Shown here: positions 18,358 through 27,909 of the stretch, one piece after another
How the letters are laid out: each line of letters starts with the position of its first letter
How positions within the stretch are numbered: position 1 is the stretch's first letter
NCBI GenBank assembly: GCA_900472605.1
Contig: UCJD01000013.1
Coordinates: forward strand, 101,703 to 165,702
Direction of reading: 5' to 3'
DNA from: Hyphomicrobiales bacterium
GTDB taxonomy: Bacteria > Pseudomonadota > Alphaproteobacteria > Rhizobiales > Rhizobiaceae
DNA length: 64,000 bases
Program-made: the position numbers and the translations under genes
The notes under the pieces: model-generated
Databases searched by the model: none
The model's input: the letters and a program-made list of their open reading frames with translations, nothing else
Told to the model about the DNA's origin: nothing

Positions 18358-19623
18358 ATGAAGTTTAGTTTCACGGCGGCCGCCATCGCGGCCGCGCTCA
18401 TCGGCGTGGCCATGCCATCCTACGCCGCCAACATCAGCATCTCGGCAAGCTCCACCGGCAAAAACCTCGACCTGTTCCGCAAGCAGCTCGACGCGTTCGA
18501 GAAGGCGACCGGCAACAAGGTCAGCATCGTCACCATGCCGTCCTCATCGACCGAGCAGTTCTCGCAGTACCGCCTGTGGCTCGCCGCCGGCAACAAGGAC
18601 GTGGACGTCTACCAGACCGACGTGATCTGGGCGCCGCAGCTGGCCGACCAGTTCCTCGATCTGAAGGATGCCGCCAAGGACTTCGTCGGTGATTTCTTCC
18701 CCTCGATCATCCAGTCGCAGACCGTTAACGGCCGCCTCGTCGCCATGCCGCTCTATACCGACGCACCCGCCCTCTTCTACCGCAAGGACCTGCTCGACAA
18801 ATACGGCAAGCAGCCGCCGAAGACCTGGGACGAGATGGCGGCGACCGCCAAGGAAATCCAGGACAAGGAGCGCGAGGCCGGCCAGAAGGACCTCTGGGGC
18901 TATGTCTTCCAGGGCAACGCCTATGAAGGCCTGACCTGCAACGCGCTGGAATGGATCAAATCCTCCGGCGGCGGCCAGATCATCGAAACCGACGGCACCA
19001 TCTCGATCAACAACGAGAAGGCTGCGGCCGCCATCGAGCGCGCCAAGGGCTGGGTCGGCACGATCTCGCCGGGCGGCGTGCTCGCCTACCAGGAAGAAGA
19101 GTCGCGTGGCGTCTGGCAGACCGGCAACGCCGTCTTCATGCGCAACTGGCCTTACGCCTATGCGCTCGGCAACGGCCCGGATAGCGCCGTGAAGGGCAAG
19201 TTCGACGTCACCACGCTCCCGGCAGCTGCCGATGGCGAGAAGCCCTCCTCGACGCTCGGCGGCTGGAACCTCGCCGTCTCCAAATATTCGCAGAACCCCG
19301 AGGTGGCGATCGAACTCGTCAAGTTCCTGACCTCGAAGGAGAGCCAGAAGCAGCGCGCCATCGAGCTCTCCAACCTGCCGACGCTGTCGGCGCTCTATGA
19401 CGACAAGGACATCGCTGCCGCGGCACCCTTCATGCCGAACTGGAAGCCGATCTTCGAAAACGCCGTACCGCGCCCCTCGGCCTCGGCCAAGGTCAAGTAC
19501 AACGAGGTCTCCGCCAAGTTCTGGACCGCCGTCCACAACACGCTGTCGGGCAATGGTACGGCCGCTGAAAACCTCGAGCTTCTCGAAGCCGACCTGACGT
19601 CGCTCAAGGGCGACAACTGGTAA
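18358..19623 (+). CDS. thuE: Trehalose/maltose ABC transporter substrate-binding protein
   Basis: A 421-residue periplasmic sugar-binding protein (family 1, MalE-like). The signal peptide covers about 25 residues (FSFTAAAIAAALIGVAMPSYA). The mature protein has typical elements: ASSTGKNLDLFRKQLDAFEK, VDVYQTDVIWAPQLADQFLD, PLYTDAPALFYRKDLL and GYVFQGNAYEGLTCNALEW. GGGAGGA precedes the ATG at 18358. It is the first gene of the thu operon; ThuE in Sinorhizobium binds trehalose and also maltose and sucrose. A strong hairpin separates it from thuF, which would favour higher binding-protein expression. Confidence 0.93.
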   Translation: MKFSFTAAAIAAALIGVAMPSYAANISISASSTGKNLDLFRKQLDAFEKATGNKVSIVTMPSSSTEQFSQYRLWLAAGNKDVDVYQTDVIWAPQLADQFLDLKDAAKDFVGDFFPSIIQSQTVNGRLVAMPLYTDAPALFYRKDLLDKYGKQPPKTWDEMAATAKEIQDKEREAGQKDLWGYVFQGNAYEGLTCNALEWIKSSGGGQIIETDGTISINNEKAAAAIERAKGWVGTISPGGVLAYQEEESRGVWQTGNAVFMRNWPYAYALGNGPDSAVKGKFDVTTLPAAADGEKPSSTLGGWNLAVSKYSQNPEVAIELVKFLTSKESQKQRAIELSNLPTLSALYDDKDIAAAAPFMPNWKPIFENAVPRPSASAKVKYNEVSAKFWTAVHNTLSGNGTAAENLELLEADLTSLKGDNW

Positions 19624-19632
19624 TCCATCGAT

Positions 19633-19663
19633 GCGCCGGCGGCGGGCTATCCGCTGCCGGCGC
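19633..19663 (+). repeat. Strong hairpin between thuE and thuF
   Basis: GCGCCGGC (19633-19640) pairs with GCCGGCGC (19656-19663), and a G-T pair plus GCGG/CCGC extend the stem to 13 pairs around a 5-base loop. There is no T-tract. Hairpins like this after binding-protein genes commonly stabilise the upstream mRNA segment, giving more binding protein than permease. Confidence 0.6.
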
Positions 19664-19707
19664 TCCGAAGGACGCCACCGTCAATCGTCTCAGGAAGCGG
19701 GTATCTC

Positions 19708-20694
19708 ATGAGTGAAGTTGCAGTTTCTGAAGGCCTGAAGGCGCCGGCGCGCGCCAAGGCCGCCGCGTCGGATCTGAAGGCCGACCGCGTCCGTTCCGCC
19801 TGGATGTTCCTGGCGCCGACGCTGTTCATCCTTGCCGTCGTCGCCGGCTGGCCGCTGTTTCGCACCATCTATTTCAGCTTCACCGACGCATCGTTGACCA
19901 GACTTGGCGACGCCAAGTTCGTCGGCTTCAGCAATTACCTCTCCTGGATCACCCTGAAGAGCGGCCGCACTGTCTACAAGGGCCTGCTCGCCGACCCCGC
20001 CTGGTGGGGCGCGGTTTGGAATACCATGAAATTCACCGTGCTCTCGGTCATCATCGAGACCGCGCTCGGCCTCGTCGTTGCCCTCGTGCTGAACGCCCAA
20101 TTCGCCGGCCGCGGCATCGTGCGCGCTGCGATCCTCATCCCCTGGGCGATCCCGACCATCGTCTCGGCCAAGATGTGGGCCTGGATGCTGAACGACCAGT
20201 TCGGCATCCTGAACGATCTCTTCATGGCGCTCGGCCTGATCAGCCAGAAGATCGCCTGGACCGCCAATCCCGACACCGCGATGATTGCCGTGCTGATCGT
20301 CGATGTCTGGAAGACTACGCCCTTCATGGCGCTCCTCATCCTTGCCGGCCTGCAGATGGTGCCCGGCGATATCTACGAGGCCGCCAAGATCGACGGCATC
20401 AATCCGATCAAGGTCTTCTGGCGCCTGACGCTGCCCCTTATCCGCCCCGCGATCATGGTCGCCGTCATCTTCCGCATGCTCGACGCCATGCGCATCTTCG
20501 ACCTGATCTACGTGCTGACACCGAACAACGCGCAGACCAAGACCATGTCGGTCATGGCGCGGGAGAATCTCTTCGACTTCGACAAGTTCGCCTATGGCGC
20601 GACCGCCTCGACCGTCCTCTTCCTGCTCATCGCTACCGTCACCGTGCTCTACATGTGGCTCGGCCGCGTCAACCTCGGCGGGAGTGAACGCTGA
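19708..20694 (+). CDS. thuF: Trehalose/maltose ABC transporter permease (MalF-like)
   Basis: A 328-residue inner-membrane permease. A cytoplasmic N-terminus is followed by about six membrane helices, the first near WMFLAPTLFILAVVAGWPLF. The EAA loop that contacts the ATPase is visible as YEAAKIDGINPIKVFWRLTLPLIRPAI (about residues 231-257). It is the first of two permease genes, and its TGA overlaps the thuG ATG by one base. Together with ThuG and a ThuK dimer it should form the disaccharide importer. Confidence 0.93.
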   Translation: MSEVAVSEGLKAPARAKAAASDLKADRVRSAWMFLAPTLFILAVVAGWPLFRTIYFSFTDASLTRLGDAKFVGFSNYLSWITLKSGRTVYKGLLADPAWWGAVWNTMKFTVLSVIIETALGLVVALVLNAQFAGRGIVRAAILIPWAIPTIVSAKMWAWMLNDQFGILNDLFMALGLISQKIAWTANPDTAMIAVLIVDVWKTTPFMALLILAGLQMVPGDIYEAAKIDGINPIKVFWRLTLPLIRPAIMVAVIFRMLDAMRIFDLIYVLTPNNAQTKTMSVMARENLFDFDKFAYGATASTVLFLLIATVTVLYMWLGRVNLGGSER

Positions 20695-21524
20695 TGCTTC
20701 TCACAGCCACGAAAAACACGCTCTTCTACCTGCTCGTCGGCGTTATCGTCATCATCGCGGTCTTCCCCTTCTACTACGCGATCCTGACCAGCTTCAAAGC
20801 CGGCACGGCGCTGTTCGAAATCAATTACTGGCCGACCTCGATCTCCTTTGCCAATTACGCCAACGTGCTCACCACGGGCAACTTCATCCACAGCCTCGGC
20901 AATTCGCTGCTGGTCGCCGTCTGCGTCGTCGCCGCCTCGCTGCTCCTGGCCGTCACTGCATCCTATGCGCTGGCCCGCGTTCATTTCCGCGGCCGCGCGC
21001 TGCTGATGCTGACGATCCTCTCGGTCTCGATGTTCCCGCAGATCGCCGTGCTTGCCGGCCTGTTCGAACTGATCCGCTGGATCGGCATCTTCAACACGCC
21101 GTTTGCGCTGATCTTCTCCTACATGATCTTCACCCTGCCCTTCACGGTCTGGGTCCTGACCACCTTCATGCGCGATCTGCCCATCGAAATCGAGGAAGCG
21201 GCGATCGTCGACGGCGCCTCTCCGTGGGTGATCATCACCCAGGTTTTCATGCCGCTGATGTGGCCGGCATTGGTGACGACAGGACTGCTCGCCTTCATTA
21301 CGGCCTGGAACGAATTCCTTTTCGCCCTAACCTTTACCTCCTCGGACGCGCAAAGAACCGTGCCGGTCGCCATCGCCCTTCTGTCGGGCGGCAGCCAGTT
21401 CGAAATTCCGTGGGGCAACATCATGGCGGCATCCGTCATCGTCACGGTCCCCGTCGTTGTCCTGGTGCTGATTTTCCAGCGCCGGATCATTTCCGGCCTT
21501 ACCGCCGGCGGCGTCAAAGGTTGA
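20694..21524 (+). CDS. thuG: Trehalose/maltose ABC transporter permease (MalG-like)
   Basis: A 276-residue permease with about six membrane segments, the first being YLLVGVIVIIAVFPFYYAIL. The EAA motif is EEAAIVDGASPWVIITQVFMPLMWPALVT (about residues 165-193). The GTG-free ATG start overlaps the thuF stop (TGATG), so translation is probably coupled. thuK follows 12 bases after its stop. It is the partner of ThuF. Confidence 0.93.
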   Translation: MLLTATKNTLFYLLVGVIVIIAVFPFYYAILTSFKAGTALFEINYWPTSISFANYANVLTTGNFIHSLGNSLLVAVCVVAASLLLAVTASYALARVHFRGRALLMLTILSVSMFPQIAVLAGLFELIRWIGIFNTPFALIFSYMIFTLPFTVWVLTTFMRDLPIEIEEAAIVDGASPWVIITQVFMPLMWPALVTTGLLAFITAWNEFLFALTFTSSDAQRTVPVAIALLSGGSQFEIPWGNIMAASVIVTVPVVVLVLIFQRRIISGLTAGGVKG

Positions 21525-21536
21525 AGAAAGCACGAT

Positions 21537-22565
21537 ATGGCACAGATTAGACTCGACAATATCAGGAAGAGCTTTGGCGCTCTCGAGGTCATCAAGGGCG
21601 TCACCATGGACATCCGCAAGGGTGAATTCATGGTCTTCGTCGGCCCGTCCGGCTGCGGCAAGTCCACGCTTCTGCGATTGATCTCCGGCCTCGAGGAAAT
21701 CTCCGAGGGCACGCTGTCCTTCGACGGCCAGGCGGTGAACCAGCTCTCGCCCTCCAAGCGCGGCATCGCCATGGTCTTCCAGTCCTACGCGCTCTATCCG
21801 CACATGACCGTCTTCGACAACATGGCCTTCGGCATGAAACTCTCAGGCCGCACGAAGGACGAGTGCAAGGCCCGCGTCGAGCAGGCAGCCTCCATGCTGC
21901 AACTCTCTCCCTATCTCGAACGCCTGCCCCGCCAACTCTCCGGCGGCCAGCGCCAGCGCGTCGCGATCGGCCGCGCCATCGTCCGCGATCCCAAGGTCTT
22001 CCTCTTCGACGAGCCGCTGTCGAACCTCGACGCTGCACTTCGTGTCGCCACACGACTTGAGATCGCCAAGCTTCACCGCAGCATGCACGACACGACGATG
22101 ATCTACGTCACCCACGACCAGGTCGAGGCGATGACGCTCGCCGACCGCATCTGCGTGCTGCGCGATGGCGTCGTCGAACAGATCGGCACGCCGCTCGAGC
22201 TCTACGAGACCCCGAATTCCGTCTTCGTCGCCGGCTTCATCGGCTCGCCGAAAATGAACTTCCTCACCGGCGAATTCTCCGCGCCCTATGACGCCCACAC
22301 CATCGGCGTGCGCGCCGAACACATCGAGATCACCACTCGAGAGCCCGCCTGGAAGGGCACGGTGATCCACTCCGAGATCCTCGGTTCCGACAGCTTCGTC
22401 TATCTCGACATCGGCACGCCGGAACCGCTGGTCGTTCGCGAAACCGGCGTTTCGCGCCACCAGCCCGGCGACAATCTCGGCGTCTCGCCTGTTGCCGGCG
22501 CCATCCACCGTTTCGATCCATCCGGACACGCGCTCGAAAGAAACCCCTTGAAGGGCGCCGCCTGA
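21537..22565 (+). CDS. thuK: Trehalose/maltose ABC transporter ATPase (MalK-like)
   Basis: A 342-residue ABC ATPase. Walker A GPSGCGKST is near residue 37, followed by the Q-loop MVFQSYALYPHMTV, signature LSGGQRQRVAIGRA, Walker B VFLFDEPLSNLDA and H-loop YVTHDQVEAMTLADR. The C-terminal TOBE-like domain (IGVRAEHIEI) matches the MalK/UgpC class, somewhat short at 342 residues. It would energise ThuFG. Confidence 0.93.
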   Translation: MAQIRLDNIRKSFGALEVIKGVTMDIRKGEFMVFVGPSGCGKSTLLRLISGLEEISEGTLSFDGQAVNQLSPSKRGIAMVFQSYALYPHMTVFDNMAFGMKLSGRTKDECKARVEQAASMLQLSPYLERLPRQLSGGQRQRVAIGRAIVRDPKVFLFDEPLSNLDAALRVATRLEIAKLHRSMHDTTMIYVTHDQVEAMTLADRICVLRDGVVEQIGTPLELYETPNSVFVAGFIGSPKMNFLTGEFSAPYDAHTIGVRAEHIEITTREPAWKGTVIHSEILGSDSFVYLDIGTPEPLVVRETGVSRHQPGDNLGVSPVAGAIHRFDPSGHALERNPLKGAA

Positions 22566-22633
22566 AACCAACCCAAACAACCGGATCCCGGCCGCTTCCC
22601 AACGGTTTCGATCCACCACGCGCATGAAGGAGC

Positions 22634-23425
22634 ATGACCTTGGCTATTCGCACCATCGTATGGGGTGAAAACATCCATGAAAACACCAACGAGATCGTCC
22701 GCGGCATCTATCCAGATGGCATGCACACGACGATCGCCAACGCGCTGAACACCGACCCCGCGATCAGCGCCACCACCGCCACGCTGCAGGAGCCGGAACA
22801 CGGTCTGAGCGAAGCGCGCCTCGCCGAAACAGACGTGCTCACCTGGTGGGGTCACAAGGACCACGGCGCCGTCTCCGACGTCGTCGTCGAGCGCGTCGCC
22901 AAGCGCGTCTGGGAAGGCATGGGCCTGCTCGTCCTGCACTCCGGCCACTTCTCGAAGATCTTCAAGCGCCTGATGGGCACGCCCTGCGCGCTCAAGTGGC
23001 GCGAGGCCGGCGAGCGTGAGCGCCTGTGGACGATCAACCAGCGCCACCCGATCGCAGCCGGCATCGGCGAGAACTTCGTGCTCGAGAACGAAGAGATGTA
23101 CGGCGAGCAGTTCTCCGTGCCGGAACCACTCGAAACCGTCTTCATCTCCTGGTTCCAGGGCGGCGAAGTCTTCCGCTCCGGCCTCACCTGGCGCCGCGGC
23201 GCCGGCAACATCTTCTACTTCCGCCCAGGCCACGAAACCTATCCGACCTACCACGACGCCAACGTCCAGAAGGTGCTGATCAACGGCGTCAAATGGGCCT
23301 ATAATCCTGAGGGCGACCTGAAGAGCATCACCGATGCCCCGAATGTCCCGGTCGAAAAGGCGTTGGAGCCGATCACCGAACGCGGCCCGAGACTGCACCA
23401 AGCCGGCGAAGCCGGTTACCGCTGA
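22634..23425 (+). CDS. thuA: Trehalose utilisation protein ThuA
   Basis: A 263-residue protein of the ThuA family, which has a class-I glutamine-amidotransferase-like fold. Characteristic segments are [22 protein letters not shown] at the N-terminus, [36 protein letters not shown], and [15 protein letters not shown] near the end. In rhizobia and Agrobacterium, ThuA and ThuB together convert disaccharides such as trehalose to 3-keto forms on the way to breakdown. GAAGGAG precedes the ATG. It follows thuK by 68 bases and precedes thuB by 11 bases. Confidence 0.93.
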   Translation: MTLAIRTIVWGENIHENTNEIVRGIYPDGMHTTIANALNTDPAISATTATLQEPEHGLSEARLAETDVLTWWGHKDHGAVSDVVVERVAKRVWEGMGLLVLHSGHFSKIFKRLMGTPCALKWREAGERERLWTINQRHPIAAGIGENFVLENEEMYGEQFSVPEPLETVFISWFQGGEVFRSGLTWRRGAGNIFYFRPGHETYPTYHDANVQKVLINGVKWAYNPEGDLKSITDAPNVPVEKALEPITERGPRLHQAGEAGYR

Positions 23426-23436
23426 GGAGAAGAGCA

Positions 23437-24543
23437 ATGCGTCTACTCGTTCTTGGCACCGGCGTCATGGCCAAAAACCAGGTCGCCAACTTTCTTGCCA
23501 TCGATGGCGTCGAGGTTGTCGGCGCCGTCGATACCGACCAGGCCCGCCTGGATGAATTCGCCGATCATTTCCACATCGAAAAGCGCTTCCGCACGCTCGA
23601 TGAGGCGATCGCCTGGGGCGACTTCGACAGCGCCACCAACGTCACGCCGGATCGCATCCACCACGCGACCAGCCTGGCGCTGATCGCGGCCGGCAAGCAC
23701 GTCTTCTGCGAAAAGCCGCTCGCCGAGCATTACGACCACGCGCTCGAAATGACCGAAGCCGCAGAAGCCGCCGGCGTGATCAATATGGTCAACCTCACCT
23801 ACCGCAACGTCGCGCCCCTCCAGCGCGCCCGCGAGATGGTGCTGGCCGGCGAACTCGGGACCATCAGGCACGTCGAGGCCTCCTACCTCCAGAGCTGGCT
23901 CGTGTCCCGCGCCTGGGGCGACTGGCGCACGGAATCACGCTGGCTGTGGCGTCTGTCCACCGGCCACGGCTCCAACGGCGTGCTCGGCGACGTCGGCATC
24001 CACATCCTCGACTTCGCGGCCTATGGTGCGGCGACCGACATCGACCACGTCTTCGCCCGCCTGAAGACCTTCAACAAGGCGCCGGGCGGCCAGATCGGCG
24101 AGTATCTGCTGGATGCCAACGACAGCTTCACCATGTCGGTGGATTTCACCAACGGCGCGCTCGGCGTCATCCACGCCACGCGCTGGGCGACCGGCCACCT
24201 CAACGAGCTGAAGCTGCGCATCTACGGCGAAAAAGGCAGCCTCGAGGTCACTCATCGCCCTGATGGATCCGACTTGCGCGGTTGCTTCGGCGACGACATC
24301 GAAAGCGCCACCTGGCGCGACATCGAGGTGCCGCCGGTGCTGACCAACTACCAGCGCTTCGCCGAAGCGGTGAAGACGGGCCGCCAAGACGACCCCACCT
24401 TCCGCCACGCCGCCAACCTGCAAAAGGTCATCGACCTCGCGATCGTCTCGGAACGCGAACGCCGCGAGCTCAACCTGCTGGCCGCCCAAGCGCAGGACAC
24501 TGCCCCCGACAAGCGCATCCCGCCGCTGACGGTGGTGGTGTAA
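23437..24543 (+). CDS. thuB: Trehalose dehydrogenase-like oxidoreductase ThuB (Gfo/Idh/MocA)
   Basis: A 368-residue NAD-dependent sugar oxidoreductase of the Gfo/Idh/MocA family. The N-terminal Rossmann motif is LLVLGTGVMAKNQVANF, with the EKP motif (HVFCEKPLAEHYDHA) near residue 94 typical of the active site. The C-terminal domain contains GVLGDVGIHILDFAAYG with the conserved Asp/His. ThuB oxidises the 3-position of trehalose-type sugars. It is the last gene of the operon, and a GC-rich hairpin with a GAAA loop follows 20 bases later. Confidence 0.93.
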   Translation: MRLLVLGTGVMAKNQVANFLAIDGVEVVGAVDTDQARLDEFADHFHIEKRFRTLDEAIAWGDFDSATNVTPDRIHHATSLALIAAGKHVFCEKPLAEHYDHALEMTEAAEAAGVINMVNLTYRNVAPLQRAREMVLAGELGTIRHVEASYLQSWLVSRAWGDWRTESRWLWRLSTGHGSNGVLGDVGIHILDFAAYGAATDIDHVFARLKTFNKAPGGQIGEYLLDANDSFTMSVDFTNGALGVIHATRWATGHLNELKLRIYGEKGSLEVTHRPDGSDLRGCFGDDIESATWRDIEVPPVLTNYQRFAEAVKTGRQDDPTFRHAANLQKVIDLAIVSERERRELNLLAAQAQDTAPDKRIPPLTVVV

Positions 24544-24562
24544 CGTTTGATGGAAGATGCAG

Positions 24563-24583
24563 GGCCCGCGAAAGCGGGCCTTT
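24563..24583 (+). terminator. Terminator of the thu operon
   Basis: GGCCCGC (24563-24569) and GCGGGCC (24574-24580) form a 7-bp stem closed by a GAAA tetraloop and followed by TTTC. It lies 20 bases after the thuB stop and may also serve the convergent DUF1003 gene. Confidence 0.75.
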
Positions 24584-24606
24584 CATCCTACCAAACGCTT
24601 TTCGTG

Positions 24607-25515
24607 CTAACCCTCGGCCTCGTCCGCCTTCGACCCGGCGCTGAAGAGGTTTTTCAAGGCACTGGTCTTGGTCTTCTGCGCCTTGCTCAGCTTGAGCGCG
24701 CGGTTGGCGGCCTTGGCTTGCTCCAGCATCATCTCGATCTGGATCTGCTGGATTTCGGTCAGCCGCTCCCACTGCCGGTTCAGAAGATGATCGACCTTTT
24801 CGTGCAGGTGGCGGATTTCCAGTTCGGCCTTCAGGTTGACCTTGTAGTCGTTGAGCGCGCGCAGGCGATCCTTCGATTCCTGGCGGCGCTGGCTCATCAT
24901 GATGATCGGCGCTTGCAGGGCAGCGATGGTCGAGAGAATCAGGTTCAGAAGGATGAAGGGATAGGCGTCGAAGGCCTGCCGCTCGCCCATCAAGAGGTTG
25001 ATGCCCATCCACACGGCAAGGAAAAGGCAGAAGGAGATGATGAAGGTCCAGCTGCCGCCGAAGGTGGCGACGACATCGGCCACGCGGTCGCCGATCGAGC
25101 GGTGCTCCTCGTAATCCTCTTCGATATTTTCGGCCAGCGTGTCGTGGCTCCGAAGGCTTTCGACGACCTCGTCCTCGAGGTTGGAAAGCTCGCCGCGTTC
25201 ATCACGCAGCAACTCGGCGATGTATTGGCCGCGATAATCGTCCACCACCTTGCGATTGATATAATCGTCCGAGTGTAGACCCGGATGCTTCTGCCGCATG
25301 AACTCTGCCAGCGCAGGCCGCAGGTCGTCGAAGTGGATGGCGTCTTTCTTTTTGAGCGCAGCGCCGGTGATCGCATCGACCAGACGCACGGACTTCGCCT
25401 TGGCCCGCTCCAGACTGTCGCTATAGTCCTTCATCTCGACGGTGGCGGCCTCGCCGTGCCCGGCATCGAAATCCACGATCCCACCCGCGAACTCAAGCGA
25501 ATTTTCTTCTGCCAT
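24607..25515 (-). CDS. DUF1003 membrane protein
   Basis: A 302-residue protein of the DUF1003 family. The N-terminal region is acidic and soluble (KKDAIHFDDLRPALAEFMRQ). Residues about 140-205 hold the family core, GDRVADVVATFGGSWTFIISF, then a second membrane segment in AYPFILLNLILSTIAALQAPIIMMSQ. The C-terminal part is a long charged coiled coil (HEKVDHLLNRQWERL). Function is unknown; two membrane helices with a cytosolic coiled coil suggest a scaffold or transport-associated protein. Convergent with thuB. Confidence 0.88.
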   Translation of the reverse strand: MAEENSLEFAGGIVDFDAGHGEAATVEMKDYSDSLERAKAKSVRLVDAITGAALKKKDAIHFDDLRPALAEFMRQKHPGLHSDDYINRKVVDDYRGQYIAELLRDERGELSNLEDEVVESLRSHDTLAENIEEDYEEHRSIGDRVADVVATFGGSWTFIISFCLFLAVWMGINLLMGERQAFDAYPFILLNLILSTIAALQAPIIMMSQRRQESKDRLRALNDYKVNLKAELEIRHLHEKVDHLLNRQWERLTEIQQIQIEMMLEQAKAANRALKLSKAQKTKTSALKNLFSAGSKADEAEG

Positions 25516-25727
25516 CCGACGATCCTCTGTGCCGATTCCTGCGCTCTAAACATCAAATCGAACAGGATTGTGACATTGCTCGGCGATCCGGGCGAGGCCG
25601 TTTGTTGGCGCGGGTGAATAACCGATTGCGCTCCTGCCGCGACAATCTTATCGCCCCCAGCCTTCGTGGCAAATTTCCATCTGCCCCGATTAACGGCATC
25701 AAAAGCTTTCCGCCCTAGCCTGAGGCC

Positions 25728-27449
25728 ATGACTTCGAGTGGATTTCGAAAAAGCCTTCCGGCGGCCTTTCTGTTCCTGGTGATGCTGGTGCAATTCAGTG
25801 CCGCATCGGCTGCGTCAGTGGCTTCCTTCGAGACACGCAGTTCCTGCTGGGCATCCGCCAGCCTGTCGGAAGACGTGGTCGCGATCGCCAGAAACGAAGG
25901 TCGATGGTCCTGCGGCGATCAAGCCCGCTCCATCGATGCCGAGCGCGTGCTGCTTCGCTTCGACATCGACGCCGACCAACCCCTTCCCCGATATCTCCTC
26001 TCCAGGCGCGCAGCGCTTCAGGCGGTGCATCTGATTGCGATCGATCGGGATGGCGCGGTCCGCCAGGACACCATTCCCGCCGCAGCACTCGCAAGTTCGA
26101 TGGCCGGCGGCTACTTCAAGGCGCCCCTGCCCGATGTGACCAGCGAGACGAGTCAGGTGATCGCCGCGATCGACCTTCCAAGCCATCGGATGACGCTGGA
26201 GCGGGCCTATATCGCGCCAATAGACGCAGCCGGCGGCATCGGCGAGATGCGTTTCCTGTTCGTTCTGGCCGGGCTTGCGGGCATGCTCGTCATGCCCTTG
26301 ATCTTCAATGCGGCCTTCTACCGGGCACTGCGCGAACCCTTCGTTCTCTGGCACTCGGCGCTCACATTCTCGCTGCTGATGACCATCCTGGTAACATCCG
26401 GCCTCTCGGTCGTGCTGTTCGATCCACCGGCGATGACCCTGAGCTGGATGACGACCGTGATCTTCGGAATGACCATCGCGTCGGGAGCGATGTTCACCTA
26501 CAGCTTCGTCGAACCCGGCTTGATGCATCCGCTCCTACGCCGCGTGCTCCCCTATTGCGCGGCATGGGCGATAGCTCTGAGCGTTCTTCATGCCGCCTTC
26601 CCCTTCGTCGCCCGCCCCCTCCAGTCGAGCGCATATACGGCAGCCTTCGCCCCGGTGCTTGCCATCTTCGTCCTGTCGATGATCGATGCCCTGCGCCGCG
26701 GTAGCCGCGCCGCGCGGTTCCAGGCGGTCGGTTACGCGCCCATGGTCGTGGTTGGATTGATCCGTCTGGTTACAGGTACCGTTCCCTGGCTGCACAGCAC
26801 CGACGCAACGCTTCTGTTCTACATCGGCTGCGTGTGCGAGGTCGTGTTCACGACGCTTGGCGTGGCGGAGCGCTTCGTCACCATGAAACGCGAGCGCGAC
26901 GGCGCGCGCAACGAAGCCGAACTGCTCGAACGTCTATCGGAAACCGACCCTCTGACGGGCTTGCTCAACCGCCGTGCGATCGAGCTGCACTTCGAGCAGC
27001 TTCGAACCGAAGGCTTCGCGGCCCTTGCCGTCATAGACATCGATCATTTCAAGGCGATCAACGATGTCAACGGCCACAGTGTCGGCGACGAGGTGCTGAA
27101 GGCCGTGGCCAATGCGCTCCAGCCCAGCCCGAGCGTCCGCGCCTACCGCCTCGGCGGCGAGGAGTTCGTGCTTCTCCTGCGCGGCGGCGACGCCGACACA
27201 CAGGCCGAACTCCGGCGCCAGGCCATTCCCGCCATCGTCGCCAGCACGGTGCCGGGCCTCAAACGGCCGGTGACCGCCAGCATGGGTGTGACGGATATCG
27301 TTGGCGGCAAGGATTTCGCGACCCTTTATGAACGGGCCGACAAGCTGCTTTACGAAGCCAAGAGCGCGGGGCGAAACAGAACCCGCGGCGCGATCAACAA
27401 GAGCCGGGCGCTGCGTGACTTTCCGGACGATCGGACAATGATCGCTTAG
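25728..27449 (+). CDS. Membrane diguanylate cyclase (7TM-DISM-type sensor + GGDEF)
   Basis: A 573-residue signalling protein. A signal sequence (SLPAAFLFLVMLVQFSAASA) leads into a periplasmic sensor region of about 150 residues, followed by about seven membrane helices from residue ~180 to ~380 (starting FLFVLAGLAGMLVMPLIF), a 7TM-DISM-like arrangement. The GGDEF domain follows from ~400 (SETDPLTGLLNRRAIE, DIDHFKAINDVNGHSVGDEV), with catalytic GGEEF at ~476-480. It should make cyclic di-GMP. The RxxD inhibitory site nine residues before the GG is absent (S at the Arg position and V at the Asp position), so product feedback may be lacking. The ligand is unknown. Confidence 0.9.
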   Translation: MTSSGFRKSLPAAFLFLVMLVQFSAASAASVASFETRSSCWASASLSEDVVAIARNEGRWSCGDQARSIDAERVLLRFDIDADQPLPRYLLSRRAALQAVHLIAIDRDGAVRQDTIPAAALASSMAGGYFKAPLPDVTSETSQVIAAIDLPSHRMTLERAYIAPIDAAGGIGEMRFLFVLAGLAGMLVMPLIFNAAFYRALREPFVLWHSALTFSLLMTILVTSGLSVVLFDPPAMTLSWMTTVIFGMTIASGAMFTYSFVEPGLMHPLLRRVLPYCAAWAIALSVLHAAFPFVARPLQSSAYTAAFAPVLAIFVLSMIDALRRGSRAARFQAVGYAPMVVVGLIRLVTGTVPWLHSTDATLLFYIGCVCEVVFTTLGVAERFVTMKRERDGARNEAELLERLSETDPLTGLLNRRAIELHFEQLRTEGFAALAVIDIDHFKAINDVNGHSVGDEVLKAVANALQPSPSVRAYRLGGEEFVLLLRGGDADTQAELRRQAIPAIVASTVPGLKRPVTASMGVTDIVGGKDFATLYERADKLLYEAKSAGRNRTRGAINKSRALRDFPDDRTMIA

Positions 27450-27467
27450 TCGACAGCCCCTGACGCA

Positions 27468-27806
27468 TCACGTCACAAACGGCATGATATCCACGCCGTC
27501 TCCGGGAAAGACGGTGATATGGGGATGATCGAGGAAAAGCCGTGCTGCAGCCTCGGCAGTCTCCGCCTCGACAACCAGATAGCCGCAGATTGCATTGGAG
27601 ACGTCAGCGATACCGTCCTTGTTGACGCGCGTCGTCTTTCCCACCATGCCGCCGCGATCGAGGATAGCGGCCGCGTTCCGCTCCTCCCAGGCCATCCACT
27701 GTGGGACACCTTTGGCATCGATGGCGTCCTGCTCGGCTTTGGGAAGACGCCGGAAAGCGTCGAAGTCCTCGTGCTTCATGGTGTAGACGGCAAGAAATCG
27801 GGGCAT
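27468..27806 (-). CDS. YciI/DGPF-like protein
   Basis: A 112-residue small protein with the YCII-related ferredoxin-like fold: MPRFLAVYTMKHEDFDAF at the start, WMAWEERNAAAILDRGGMVGKT in the middle, and GYLVVEAETAEAAARLFLDHPHI with the conserved His-Pro. Relatives are small dimeric proteins, some with lyase or chlorohydrolase-like activity. The particular function cannot be assigned. It converges on the diguanylate cyclase, 18 bases apart. Confidence 0.78.
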   Translation of the reverse strand: MPRFLAVYTMKHEDFDAFRRLPKAEQDAIDAKGVPQWMAWEERNAAAILDRGGMVGKTTRVNKDGIADVSNAICGYLVVEAETAEAAARLFLDHPHITVFPGDGVDIMPFVT

Positions 27807-27909
27807 GGGTACCTCTGTGATGACACGTCGTGTGCCCGATCATAGCATACGGCCGTGAGGTGCCTAAAGCGAGGCTTTGCCGTGTGCTACGCCCAAACCA
27901 ACCGACACC

